From: Smithella sp.
Lineage (GTDB): Bacteria; Desulfobacterota; Syntrophia; Syntrophales; Smithellaceae
Direction: 5' to 3'
NCBI GenBank assembly: GCA_007244375.1
Contig: SCVW01000039.1
Span: 1 to 33,800 of the forward strand
Length of the DNA stretch: 33,800 bases
The translations under genes were made by a program, and so were the position numbers. The number at the start of each line of letters is the position of its first letter. Within the stretch, counting starts at the first letter, position 1. The notes below the pieces were generated by a model, which ran no database searches, was not told the DNA's origin, and saw nothing but the letters and a program-made list of their open reading frames with translations. Positions 7,897 through 15,708 of this stretch are shown piece after piece.

Positions 7897-9270
7897 ATGG
7901 GAAAGATTTTAATCGTTGATGATGAGTTGAATATGCGGCTGGTGTTATCAGCCATGCTTAAGAAGGAAGGTTATGAAATTTCTTCTGCTTCCAACGGCCG
8001 CGAATCGCTGCAGATTTTGCAATTAAATAATATAGATATCGTTATTACCGATTTGAAAATGCCGGATATTGACGGCATGGAATTATTGACCATCATTTCC
8101 GAACGCTATCCGGAAATTCCCGTTATTATGATTACCGCTCACGGCACAATAGCAACCGCTGTGGAAGCACTCAAGAAGGGTGCCTTTGATTACATTACCA
8201 AACCTTTTGACCTTGATGATTTAAAAAACATCGTTTCCAAAGCGATTAAAACCCGCACTTTAAAAGAAAGCGAATTATCTTTGCCACCGGCTGAAATTGA
8301 ACGCATAGGCATTATCGGGGTAAGTCCCAAAACATTGGATATCTTCGACGCGATTAAAAGAGTTGCCCCGACAACAACGACGGTTATGATTACAGGTGAA
8401 ACCGGCACGGGCAAAGAGTTGGTCGCCGAAGCGATTCATTGTAACTCTCCACGCAAAAATAATCCGCTTATCAAGCTTAATTGTGCCGCCATTGCCTCAA
8501 CATTGATGGAAAGCGAACTTTTCGGTTATGAAAAAGGCGCCTACACCGGCGCGGCTATTACCAAGCCGGGGAAATTTGAATTGGCGCATAAAGGAACGTT
8601 GTTTCTTGATGAGGTTGCGGAAATTCCGCGCGAGATGCAGGTAAAACTGCTTCGCGTTATTCAGGAACAGGAATTTGAACGGGTCGGTGGCTTGCGAACC
8701 ATTAAAGTCGATGTACGCATTATAGCCGCTACCAATCAGAATCTGTCGCGTCAGGTGCAGGCCGGGAATTTTCGTGAAGACTTGTATTATCGCCTTAATG
8801 TTTTTCCTATTGATATTCCGCCGCTCAGAGTAAGAAAAGAAGATATTCTTCCACTCGTTGATTATTTTTTAGAGAAGTTCAACAAAAAACTGGGGCGTTC
8901 GGTCGACATGGATGACGAGGTAAAGGAAATGCTCTTGCGCTATGAATGGCCGGGCAATATTCGCGAACTGGAAAACCTTGTTGAAAGAATGACGCTTCTG
9001 GCAAAGAATAATCTGATTACTCTTCAAGAAATTCCCGAAGAATTCAAATTTTCTCTTGATAAGATTACCACTGCGCCAACGGATGATAGCAAAAAGTCGT
9101 TTAAAGAATACATGCGTGATCATGTGCAAAATGTCGAGCGACAGATGATTATCAGGTGCCTTGAAGAAACCAGATGGAATGTCACCAACGCCGCCAAGAA
9201 AATGGGGCTCAGCCGCAAAGGCTTGCAGCTGAAGATGATTAAATATAACTTGCGCAAAGATCCAAAGTGA
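7897..9270 (+). CDS. NtrC-family sigma-54-dependent response regulator
   Basis: The 457-residue protein has the full three-domain layout. A receiver domain (1-~120) has acidic pocket D8/D9, phospho-acceptor D52 in ITDLKMPD, and a Thr-Ala and Lys (YITKPF) switch. An AAA+ domain (~140-375) has Walker A GETGTGKE (167-174), the sigma-54 contact loop GAYTGA (214-219, the common Tyr variant of GAFTGA), LFLDEVAE as Walker B, and R-finger segments (FREDLYYRLNVFPI). A Fis-type helix-turn-helix follows (~424-455, WNVTNAAKKMGLSRKGLQ). It should activate RNA polymerase-sigma54 promoters when phosphorylated by the neighbouring kinase. I found no convincing -24/-12 promoter in the window's gaps, so the targets are probably elsewhere. 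The stop codon abuts the repeat element at 9270. Confidence 0.93.
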   Translation: MGKILIVDDELNMRLVLSAMLKKEGYEISSASNGRESLQILQLNNIDIVITDLKMPDIDGMELLTIISERYPEIPVIMITAHGTIATAVEALKKGAFDYITKPFDLDDLKNIVSKAIKTRTLKESELSLPPAEIERIGIIGVSPKTLDIFDAIKRVAPTTTTVMITGETGTGKELVAEAIHCNSPRKNNPLIKLNCAAIASTLMESELFGYEKGAYTGAAITKPGKFELAHKGTLFLDEVAEIPREMQVKLLRVIQEQEFERVGGLRTIKVDVRIIAATNQNLSRQVQAGNFREDLYYRLNVFPIDIPPLRVRKEDILPLVDYFLEKFNKKLGRSVDMDDEVKEMLLRYEWPGNIRELENLVERMTLLAKNNLITLQEIPEEFKFSLDKITTAPTDDSKKSFKEYMRDHVQNVERQMIIRCLEETRWNVTNAAKKMGLSRKGLQLKMIKYNLRKDPK

Positions 9271-9481
9271 TACCAATTCGCTTGTAAGTTACCACCTTGT
9301 CGGTGGTAATTACCGGCAAGGTAATATTCATTTATTTGGTATGCGCCCCTATATATAGGTTGCGCTCCCGGTCTTCGGCTAACTTTGTTGGCATCGTCGT
9401 CGGCTTCCTCGACGTATGTTCATATACGCCTGCGGAGCCTCCTCCTTGCCGCCTCGTTATCCTTTGAAATCGAACTGGTAT
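9270..9481. repeat. MITE-like intergenic element with terminal inverted repeats
   Basis: The 14-bp ends ATACCAATTCGCTT (9270-9283) and AATCGAACTGGTAT (9468-9481) are inverted repeats with two mismatches. Inside are a perfect 8-bp hairpin (TTACCACC 9289-9296 / GGTGGTAA 9302-9309), which may act as a terminator for the regulator gene, and an imperfect stem around CGTAT...ATACG (about 9409-9427). There is no open reading frame of note. The ~212-base size, terminal repeats and internal structure suit a non-autonomous mobile repeat. Only one copy lies in the window. Confidence 0.6.
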
Positions 9482-9507
9482 AAAAAATGAGATTGGAGGA
9501 TTAAAAG

Positions 9508-9729
9508 ATGAGTTACAAAGCAGCGCTAAGTGCCATTTTAATTATTTTAGTTCTTGTTTTTTTGGTTCAGAATACAGAAGTCGTTAAAGTAAATTTTTTA
9601 TTATGGGATATATCAATGTCGCGTGCGGTGCTGCTTTTCTTCTCTATGTTAATCGGTTTTGTTTTTGGATGGTTTTTACATAGCTATCTTTTGTATCGTA
9701 AAAAGAAAAATAAGCCTGAAAAGTATTAA
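9508..9729 (+). CDS. LapA-domain (DUF1049) small membrane protein
   Basis: The 73-residue protein has two membrane helices (about 6-24 and 38-61) and a basic C-terminal tail (YRKKKNKPEK). The segment FLVQNTEVVKVNFLLWDISMSRAVLLFFSM carries the family hallmark: N-x2-x-V-x-V-x-F between two helices, with Pro/Ser-hydrophobic residues after it. LapA (YciS) of E. coli acts with LapB at the inner membrane in LPS biosynthesis control, but many LapA-domain proteins are uncharacterised, so only the domain is claimed. A good Shine-Dalgarno sequence (GGAGGA, about 9495-9500) precedes the ATG. The gene stands alone on the + strand and converges on the transglycosylase gene, whose stop is 22 bases away. 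Confidence 0.75.
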   Translation: MSYKAALSAILIILVLVFLVQNTEVVKVNFLLWDISMSRAVLLFFSMLIGFVFGWFLHSYLLYRKKKNKPEKY

Positions 9730-9751
9730 TCGGTAAGCGGCATTGCCTGTG

Positions 9752-10723
9752 TCAGTAATTGAATAGATTGTTAAGTGCTTTCCCTTGTTCCATGTTGGTA
9801 TCAGTTTGATTCTGACGGAAATAATCCCGAAGATGATCATAAATATAGAGAACAGCCTTCACGTAAACATCGCTGTGATTGTAGGCGAAAACGGCTTTAT
9901 ACTTGCGGTTATAGTCGTCAATATTTTCTCCCGTCAGGTTGTTTTTATAAAGATAGTTTTCCACACTGAAGATGGTATCTTCAATATCAAAAGGATCTAC
10001 GTCATCATCAATACCGTTTGAGTCTATGAAAAACGACTGCAAAGAAGAAGGGATAAACTGACCCCAACCGATCGCGCCGGCATATGAACTGGTATAGTAT
10101 TGGGGGGGATGTCCGGTTTTTTGTGAAAATTTATAAAGTGCCGTGATTTCGCGGATAGCAAATTTTTTCCGATTGGTAAAAATGTATTGAGATACCAAAG
10201 AATTAAATGCGTAAAATTTGCCGCGTTGATGACGATCAGCAAAATTTGTTTCGACACCGATTATGGCGGCGATCAATTCCTTGTGAATTCCGTGCTTTGC
10301 TTCGGCGCGGTTGAAAAATTCGATGCGGTCTTCAATGAATGATTTTCCCTTTTCGATTTTGGCGTTTACGTCCAGTCGGGCAAAATACCAGGGAATATCG
10401 TGTTTTTTGTCATGATCGGTTTGCTTTTCCGCTGATTTCTGAAAGTACTGATCAATATTGAAGTGAAGACGGAATGTATCCTGTTGAATCTGTTCATCGA
10501 ACCATTCTCCAGGCACTCCGTTTACGATCAGATGCTGCTTCAGTTTTTGAATCTTAACATGGCCAATTAGTGCTGTATTGTCTTCCAATTCGGGAGCAAT
10601 CGGTATTTCATCATGTGTTTTTGCTTTAATTGGCTGGTCTTTCTTAACCTGCTCCTTATTGGAGGCGCAGCCAAGGAACATGAAGACCATGGCGATTACA
10701 ATCATCGAATGTATAAATTTCAT
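9752..10723 (-). CDS. Lipoprotein lytic murein transglycosylase, MltB/SLT_2 type
   Basis: I choose the ATG at 10723, because it gives a clean lipoprotein signal, MKFIHSMIVIAMVFMFLGCAS, with lipobox FLGC and lipidated Cys19. An in-frame GTG at 10756 would add 11 residues and spoil it. The catalytic domain has the proposed acid E158 in AAIIGVETNFADR, then AFNSLVSQY, GAIGWGQFIPSSLQSF, and the DPFD-ED-IFSVENYL and FAYNHSDVYVKAVL segments, all typical of the MltB family. It cleaves the MurNAc-GlcNAc bond of peptidoglycan, forming 1,6-anhydroMurNAc, probably anchored to the inner face of the outer membrane. The length (323 residues) is normal. It lies after the SPFH gene on the same strand with a ~90-base gap. 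Confidence 0.85.
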   Translation of the reverse strand: MKFIHSMIVIAMVFMFLGCASNKEQVKKDQPIKAKTHDEIPIAPELEDNTALIGHVKIQKLKQHLIVNGVPGEWFDEQIQQDTFRLHFNIDQYFQKSAEKQTDHDKKHDIPWYFARLDVNAKIEKGKSFIEDRIEFFNRAEAKHGIHKELIAAIIGVETNFADRHQRGKFYAFNSLVSQYIFTNRKKFAIREITALYKFSQKTGHPPQYYTSSYAGAIGWGQFIPSSLQSFFIDSNGIDDDVDPFDIEDTIFSVENYLYKNNLTGENIDDYNRKYKAVFAYNHSDVYVKAVLYIYDHLRDYFRQNQTDTNMEQGKALNNLFNY

Positions 10724-10764
10724 CTTCTGCAATTCCAAGACTAGAATAATTTTCACCCCGTTTT

Positions 10765-10801
10765 CCCGCCGTGCCTAAAATCTGCACGACGGGTCTTTTT
10801 A
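10765..10801 (+). terminator. Hairpin plus T-run between SPFH and transglycosylase genes
   Basis: A 10-bp stem with one mismatch (CCCGCCGTGC 10765-10774 / GCACGACGGG 10784-10793) is followed by TCTTTTT. The poly-T side is on the + strand, opposite to both flanking genes. It would stop antisense transcripts rather than the SPFH message, although the hairpin itself may still slow - strand transcription. Confidence 0.45.
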
Positions 10802-10815
10802 GTAAACAAGAAGAT

Positions 10816-11682
10816 TTATCTTTTCTGTATATCTCCTACACCAATAAACGGGACTGCTCCGCCGCCTGTAACCTGGGGCAGTATCCCATTCCACTTATCT
10901 ATAGCTTTTAGATTGGCCTCTATTTTTCTAAGTTCTATAAGGTCCGGTGAAATATTTGCCCGCTGTAGTCTCAGAGATTCTGCCTCTGCCTTTGCTGCGG
11001 CAACCTTCTGATCCGCTTCTATTTTTATTCTCTCCAAGTCTCTTTTTGCTTTTAGTGCAAGTTGTTCTGCTGTTTGCTTTGACTCGATGGCTTCCATAAA
11101 TATTTTGGAGAAACTGAAGCCGACAATAGAAAAAGCATCAACTGCTATATTGTGCAGCAGAAGTCTTTCTGAAAGGGTTGTTTTCATTGCATCGCTTACC
11201 GCCGGCCTCTTCGTGATAAGTTCTTCTGCCGTGTACCTTGCTGATACAGCCTTTACCACTTCTTGCACTGCGGGATCTATGATTCGCTCTTTAAAATGCA
11301 CGCCGATAGATTGATATACAATATTCGCTTTATCCGGAACTATATGATAATTAATCGCGACTTCTGAACTCACTTCCTGAAGGTCAGACGAAGAAGCTGC
11401 GGCGCTTGTCAACGCTTTCTGAACCTTAACATCCATTGGAATAATAGTTTGCATTATAGGAATCCTGAAATGCAGTCCTTCTCCCATCACTGTTTTTTGA
11501 ACAGCGCCAAAATTAAGGACAGTCCCTCTTTCACCCGCCCCAATCTGAACCCATGGCTTTAAAAACAATACAAGCAGCAGAATTGCGCCAAAAATCAGTG
11601 CCGGTCTCATAGACTTATTCTTAACCAACGCCTCAAGCATTTCTCCGGGTGTTAAAACTTTCCCGTCTTTTCCTTCCATCAT
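10816..11682 (-). CDS. SPFH/band 7 (prohibitin-like) membrane protein
   Basis: The 288-residue protein has one membrane helix (~27-45, ALIFGAILLLVLFLKPW), then the band-7 domain: IGAGERGTVLNFGAVQK, GLHFRIPIMQTIIPMDVKVQK, and the RYTAEELITKR segment typical of prohibitins. A charged coiled coil follows (~205-245, rich in Ala, Glu and Lys). Prohibitin-like proteins form large rings or scaffolds in the membrane and often control FtsH-type proteases; that role is inferred from family. AGGAG at 11691-11695 lies 8 bases before the first of two Met codons. A good candidate promoter lies upstream at 11841-11869, leaving a ~150-base leader. The transglycosylase gene follows on the same strand. Confidence 0.85.
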   Translation of the reverse strand: MMEGKDGKVLTPGEMLEALVKNKSMRPALIFGAILLLVLFLKPWVQIGAGERGTVLNFGAVQKTVMGEGLHFRIPIMQTIIPMDVKVQKALTSAAASSSDLQEVSSEVAINYHIVPDKANIVYQSIGVHFKERIIDPAVQEVVKAVSARYTAEELITKRPAVSDAMKTTLSERLLLHNIAVDAFSIVGFSFSKIFMEAIESKQTAEQLALKAKRDLERIKIEADQKVAAAKAEAESLRLQRANISPDLIELRKIEANLKAIDKWNGILPQVTGGGAVPFIGVGDIQKR

Positions 11683-11840
11683 GTTGTCATCTCCTTTAAT
11701 TAGCTGTTTTTTAAATTAATTCTTACTAGCATTTTTAAACGTTATCGTGCAAAGTGTTATTAGATGAACATTAAAAGATTAAAATTTAATAGCGAAGACA
11801 GTTAGAAAAATATTATTTAGTTAAAATTATATGTTAACGC

Positions 11841-11869
11841 ATTTAATAGACAATAGACGATATTGTCAA
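11841..11869 (-). promoter_or_regulatory. Candidate sigma-70 promoter of the SPFH gene
   Basis: On the - strand, TTGACA (11869-11864, exact consensus) and TTAAAT (11846-11841, four of six) are separated by exactly 17 bases. The 5' leader to the start codon would be about 150 bases of AT-rich sequence with no recognised riboswitch. Confidence 0.5.
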
Positions 11870-11928
11870 ATCTTTTGAACCTTACTTTGTTTGTATTTTT
11901 ATTACCGCGAAAGAGACATCTTTGTTTA

Positions 11929-11960
11929 TTGACAGCGTAATCGATGTATGTTCTTATAAT
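11929..11960 (+). promoter_or_regulatory. Candidate promoter of the QueG-like gene
   Basis: TTGACA (11929-11934) and TATAAT (11955-11960) are both exact consensus hexamers, but the 20-base spacing is longer than normal, so the promoter may be weak or need an activator. The rest of the ~330-base gap between the two divergent genes is AT-rich and shows no further gene. Confidence 0.35.
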
Positions 11961-12015
11961 TACTTATGGTTAATGTATAAATTACGCAGGCAAGGTTATC
12001 ACATCGGGAGATATT

Positions 12016-13149
12016 ATGCTGACCAAACAAGACATAATTGCGGAAGCCAAGCGGTTGAAATTTGCCGATATCGGTTTTACAGATGCTAAGCCTTTTGATT
12101 CTCAAAAGGAATATTTACTGGCGCATCAGGATGGATATGGCTGGGCAGAAGCAATCGGTTTGGGTTTGCTTGCGGGAACGGATCCTAAAAATATTCTGCC
12201 ACAGGCAAAATCAATCATCGTATTACTGGAATCTTATTTCGAGGAATCTTATCCTCTGCCACTGGAGCATCATTTCGGACGTTGTTATCTGGACGATGAC
12301 CGGGTTACCAAAGATGGATTGGCGCTTAAAATTAAATCTTTCCGGAAGTTACTTCAGTTAAACGGTATTGATTCCAAGGTTCCGTTTGACCTGCCGCATC
12401 GGTTATCGGCCGCTCGTGCCGGGTTGGGAACTTTCGGCAAGAATAGCCTTTTTTATGCTCGGCGTGTTGCCCTCAACAGTTCTTTTGTTTTTCCCATAGC
12501 CATTGTAATTGATGCTGAATATACTCCCGACGAATCGAGTATCGCCATCGAATGTCCTGAATGGTGTCGTAATACCTGTGTGGCTGCTTGTCCCACGCGT
12601 GCCCTAAAAGGAGACGGGAAAATTGACCCCCTCCGTTGCATTTCTTTTTTAACATATTACGGTGCAGGCCTTACTCCGCTTGAACTACGTGAACCTATGG
12701 GTATGTACATTTATGGATGTGACCGTTGTCAGAATGTTTGTCCCCGCAATATTCCCTGGATGGTCCGGAAAAAACCGCAAAATCCGCGTGTTTTAGCAAA
12801 AGAATCGAATTTCGATCTTTCCTGTCTGCTGCATATGGATAAATTATATTTCGAGCAAAAAGTCTGGCCTCATATGTTTTACATGTCAGTCGATGACATC
12901 TGGCGCTGGAAAATGAATGTAGCTCGTGCCATGGGCAATAGTCTTAATCCGGCATATGTCAAAGAACTCATTCTGGCTTTTGGAGAAAATTCTGATGAAC
13001 GTGTCAGATGTATGATAGCCTGGGCTTTGGGGCGTATCGGCAATCAAGAAGCAATGACCGGACTTAGAAAATTTTTTGACAACAGCGAAGGAATTGAAAA
13101 GAAAGAGATCAAACAAGCTATTATAGCTATTGAAAAGAGAAAAGTTTAG
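12016..13149 (+). CDS. QueG-like iron-sulfur protein (epoxyqueuosine reductase family) with C-terminal HEAT repeat
   Basis: The 377-residue protein shares the QueG layout: an N-terminal cobalamin-binding-type domain with SAARAGLGTFGKNSL, then a double 4Fe-4S ferredoxin region, CISFLT, and YGCDRCQNVCPRN (C235, C238, C242). The end, from about residue 330 (SDERVRCMIAWALGRIGNQEA), is a HEAT-like repeat, also seen in QueG. QueG reduces epoxyqueuosine to queuosine in tRNA. Here the first cluster motif is C180-x3-C184-x3-C188-x3-C192-P instead of the usual C-x2-C-x3-C-x3-CP, and the residues before AGLG (FDLPHR) differ from the usual DxGP-x-LER. It may therefore be a paralogue with another substrate. 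Its stop overlaps the greA stop by 4 bases, tail to tail. Confidence 0.75.
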   Translation: MLTKQDIIAEAKRLKFADIGFTDAKPFDSQKEYLLAHQDGYGWAEAIGLGLLAGTDPKNILPQAKSIIVLLESYFEESYPLPLEHHFGRCYLDDDRVTKDGLALKIKSFRKLLQLNGIDSKVPFDLPHRLSAARAGLGTFGKNSLFYARRVALNSSFVFPIAIVIDAEYTPDESSIAIECPEWCRNTCVAACPTRALKGDGKIDPLRCISFLTYYGAGLTPLELREPMGMYIYGCDRCQNVCPRNIPWMVRKKPQNPRVLAKESNFDLSCLLHMDKLYFEQKVWPHMFYMSVDDIWRWKMNVARAMGNSLNPAYVKELILAFGENSDERVRCMIAWALGRIGNQEAMTGLRKFFDNSEGIEKKEIKQAIIAIEKRKV

Positions 13150-13625
13150 TCCTCTTCAATGGAAATATCTGTTATTTCAAAATTTCGCGTTCCACCCGGT
13201 GTCTGCACGGTTATTTCGTTGCCTATTTTTTTACCAATGAGAGCTTTACCGATGGGAGATGTTACGGAAATCTTGTTTTGATTAATGTCGGATTCATAAG
13301 GGCCGAGCAATTGATATTTAATTTTTTCGCCGTTGTCGATGTCTTCCATGCTTACGTGACAGCCGAAAACAACTTTTTCAGTGGTTAATCCTTTAATATT
13401 GATAATATTGGACATGGCCAGCTGATGTTCCAACTCCTGCACCCTTCCATAAAGAAAAGACTGTCTTTCTTTGGCAGCGGTATATTCAGCGTTTTCCGTA
13501 ATATCACCATGCGCGCGTGCGGTTTCGATATCGCGAACGTTTTCAGGAATAAATACATTCTTTATCGTTTCCAGATCTTTTTTCAATCTTTCAAAGCCTG
13601 CTTTTGTAATAGGTATCCTCTGCAT
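13146..13625 (-). CDS. greA: Transcription elongation factor GreA
   Basis: The 159-residue protein has the two GreA parts: an N-terminal coiled coil with the tip motif ARAHGDITENAEY (acidic tip residues D41 and E44), and a C-terminal FKBP-like domain with VTSPIGKALIGKKIGNEI. It enters the RNA polymerase secondary channel and stimulates cleavage of backtracked transcripts. Family length is ~158, so it is complete. GGAG at 13631-13634 lies 5 bases before the ATG. The - strand promoter candidate at 13697-13725 would give a ~65-base leader. The gene faces the QueG-like gene and the two stop codons overlap, so transcripts from both strands run into each other here. Confidence 0.95.
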   Translation of the reverse strand: MQRIPITKAGFERLKKDLETIKNVFIPENVRDIETARAHGDITENAEYTAAKERQSFLYGRVQELEHQLAMSNIINIKGLTTEKVVFGCHVSMEDIDNGEKIKYQLLGPYESDINQNKISVTSPIGKALIGKKIGNEITVQTPGGTRNFEITDISIEED

Positions 13626-13696
13626 AAAAACTCCAGATTTTAACTATGTCCTGGCGTGATTCTTTTTAAACAACGGGCAGGAAATAACATAGCTTT

Positions 13697-13725
13697 TGTT
13701 TAATAAAGAATATTTACCCTGTCAA
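13697..13725 (-). promoter_or_regulatory. Candidate promoter of greA
   Basis: On the - strand, TTGACA (13725-13720) is an exact -35 box, with TAAACA (13702-13697) after 17 bases as a weak -10 box. The moaA candidate promoter lies about 20 bases away on the other strand, so this is a divergent promoter region. Confidence 0.4.
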
Positions 13726-13745
13726 GAAACATTTGATGGCTGTGT

Positions 13746-13774
13746 TTGTCTAATTGTGCTATTTAGGGCATAAT
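13746..13774 (+). promoter_or_regulatory. Candidate promoter of moaA
   Basis: TTGTCT (13746-13751) and CATAAT (13769-13774, five of six) are separated by 17 bases. The leader of ~70 bases holds a perfect 12-bp palindrome, GCAGCATGCTGC (13812-13823), but no molybdenum-cofactor riboswitch fold that I recognise. Confidence 0.4.
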
Positions 13775-13847
13775 CAAAGTTGTAATCTGAAACACACTTT
13801 GGAAATATTTTGCAGCATGCTGCGAAAAAAATAAAGGTTTTAATACA

Positions 13848-14840
13848 ATGCTTGATAAATTCAATAGAGAAATAAATTACCTGCGCGTTTCCATAACCGA
13901 CAGGTGCAATTTACATTGCCGTTATTGCCGTCCCAAGGAAGGGATTTCTTTGCAGGGACATGATGACATATTGCGTTATGAAGAAATAATCCGTGTAGTT
14001 TCAGTTGCTGTGAAAATGGGATTAGTCAAGGTACGGGTAACGGGAGGTGAGCCGCTGGTGCGCCGCGGCTGCATCGATTTTCTTTCCCGGCTGAAAAAGA
14101 TCGAAGGTCTTCAGGACATAAGTCTGACAACAAACGGCATTCTTCTGGAAGAATTCGCCCAAAAGATTTTTGATGCCGGTATTTGCCGTATAAATATCAG
14201 CCTCGATTCGCTGAATAAAGACAAATATTCATATATAACCGGAGGCGGGGGCATAGATGCTGTCTTACGCGGAATTATGCGTGCTGAAGAAATCGGTTTT
14301 GCTCCGATAAAAATTAATACAGTTGCCATTAAGGGGTTTAATGATGATGAAGTGATGGATTTTGTCCGATTGGCCGCAGACAAGCCCTTTCAAGTGAGAT
14401 TTATTGAATTGATGCGGGTGGGCCCGCAAACAAATCTGGACTATGTCGGGGATTATATGCCGACATCGCAGTTGATTGATAAAATCAAACAGAAATACGA
14501 GTTGGAGCCGATAAGAAACAAGAAAAAAAGATCAGATGGTCCGGCCAGAATATTTAAAATAAAAGAAGGTTGTGGCGAAATAGGTTTTATTAATCCGGTG
14601 AGTGATCATTTTTGTTCTACTTGCAATCGTTTACGTCTTACTTCTGATGGAAACCTACGGGCTTGCCTTCTTAATGAAAAAGAAGTTGACTTGAAGAAGG
14701 CTCTACGGGAAAATTGCAGTGATGAAGCCTTGGAAAGGCTTTTCTGGGAAGCTGTTTTGCTGAAACCAAAACAGCATGATTTGATTTGTACGGAAAACGC
14801 TTTGAAAAAATGCCGGAATATGTCAGCAATTGGCGGTTAG
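13848..14840 (+). CDS. moaA: GTP 3',8-cyclase MoaA (molybdopterin step 1)
   Basis: This radical-SAM enzyme converts GTP to 3',8-cyclo-7,8-dihydro-GTP, the first step of molybdenum cofactor synthesis. The N-terminal cluster motif is C20-x3-C24-x2-C27 in ITDRCNLHCRYC, followed by the SAM-binding VRVTGGEPLVR. The second 4Fe-4S site is C256-x2-C259-x13-C273 in CSTCNRLRLTSDGNLRACL. The C-terminal tail ends MSAIGG; the Gly-Gly end is needed for activity. At 330 residues it is complete. The start at 13848 places the conserved NYLRVSITDRC at the usual distance. No moaC, moaD or moaE lies beside it; the next gene, a methyltransferase, begins 85 bases downstream and may or may not be cotranscribed. Confidence 0.95.
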   Translation: MLDKFNREINYLRVSITDRCNLHCRYCRPKEGISLQGHDDILRYEEIIRVVSVAVKMGLVKVRVTGGEPLVRRGCIDFLSRLKKIEGLQDISLTTNGILLEEFAQKIFDAGICRINISLDSLNKDKYSYITGGGGIDAVLRGIMRAEEIGFAPIKINTVAIKGFNDDEVMDFVRLAADKPFQVRFIELMRVGPQTNLDYVGDYMPTSQLIDKIKQKYELEPIRNKKKRSDGPARIFKIKEGCGEIGFINPVSDHFCSTCNRLRLTSDGNLRACLLNEKEVDLKKALRENCSDEALERLFWEAVLLKPKQHDLICTENALKKCRNMSAIGG

Positions 14841-14925
14841 ATAGAATAATCAGAAGGCATTGTTTAAAAGAATAAGATGTTATTTGCCGTGTAATTTGAT
14901 ATAATAATTTTTTGGAATAACGCAA

Positions 14926-15708
14926 ATGTTTTTAGATCAAAAGGCATCCCGATTATCCGATAAAGAACTGAAAGCACTGCGAAGAAAATATGTTATTTCC
15001 CGGCAGAAAGAACTGATTCTGGATTTGCTGGTTCCGCTGGCTGGTGAAAGAATTCTGGATGTAGGATGCGGGACCGGAGACAATTTACAGTTTTTTCAGG
15101 AGAAATGGTGTTCTTTAACAGGAATTGATCCTTCTAAGGAAAGACTGCAAGTTGTCCGGCAAAAATACGGTGACCGTGCCGAGTTTATTCTTGCTTATCC
15201 TGAAGATATCCCCTTTTCCGATAATGAATTTGACATTGTGACTTTGATTAATGTACTGGAAATTTCCGATAATCCACAAAAAATTATTGAAGAAGTAATT
15301 AGAGTCTGTCGTGGTCGTGTCTTTATCGGGTTTATAAATAATTATTCTTTTGTCAGTACAAAGCGGGGATTGAAGGAAATGTTTGGTTTTCCGCTTTCAC
15401 GGGAAATGCGATTTTTTAGTTTTTCTGAAATTAAAACCATGGTAAGAAATTTTGCAGGCAATACCTCAATTAAATGGGGTAGTGTTATTTATATGCCAAA
15501 TATTATTCGTTATTTTTTCGAAGGTTTGGAAAAGAGTTTTCCCTTACGGAAAAATCCCTTCGGGGCTTTTATTGGTATGACATTTCCCGTTAAATACACT
15601 TACCGTACAGTACAAAGCCCGATTACTGAATCATTTAAACTAAAGGGTAAAGCTCGAAACACAGCCCCGGAAGCTATTCGGGAAATATTGAGGCAGGTGG
15701 ACAAATGA
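14926..15708 (+). CDS. Class I SAM-dependent methyltransferase
   Basis: The 260-residue protein has the Rossmann motif I ILDVGCGTGDN (43-53), an acidic motif II ending (LTGIDPSKER), the PEDIPFSDNEFDIVTLINVLE segment typical of Methyltransf_11 proteins, and motif III around VIRVCRGRVFIGF. The C-terminal ~100 residues (from FVSTKRGLKEMFG) are specific to this protein and may bind the substrate, which I cannot name. The gene overlaps the AmrS-type gene by 4 bases (ATGA at 15705), so the two are translationally coupled and probably work together or in the same complex. No strong Shine-Dalgarno sequence precedes 14926 (GGAATAACGCAA), so a low expression level is possible. Confidence 0.82.
   Translation: MFLDQKASRLSDKELKALRRKYVISRQKELILDLLVPLAGERILDVGCGTGDNLQFFQEKWCSLTGIDPSKERLQVVRQKYGDRAEFILAYPEDIPFSDNEFDIVTLINVLEISDNPQKIIEEVIRVCRGRVFIGFINNYSFVSTKRGLKEMFGFPLSREMRFFSFSEIKTMVRNFAGNTSIKWGSVIYMPNIIRYFFEGLEKSFPLRKNPFGAFIGMTFPVKYTYRTVQSPITESFKLKGKARNTAPEAIREILRQVDK

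Noticed and set aside
7897-9270. Sigma-54 (-24/-12) promoters near the regulator's neighbours
   Set aside because: I looked for TGGC-N8-TTGC-type pairs in the gaps and found none with the right spacing, so no target is claimed.
10724-10756. A longer lytic transglycosylase starting at the GTG at 10756
   Set aside because: It would put 11 extra residues before a textbook lipoprotein signal and start next to a hairpin; the ATG at 10723 fits the lipobox distance.
13626-13847. A molybdenum-cofactor riboswitch before moaA
   Set aside because: Only a short GCAGCATGCTGC palindrome is present; I see no multi-stem fold of the known riboswitch.
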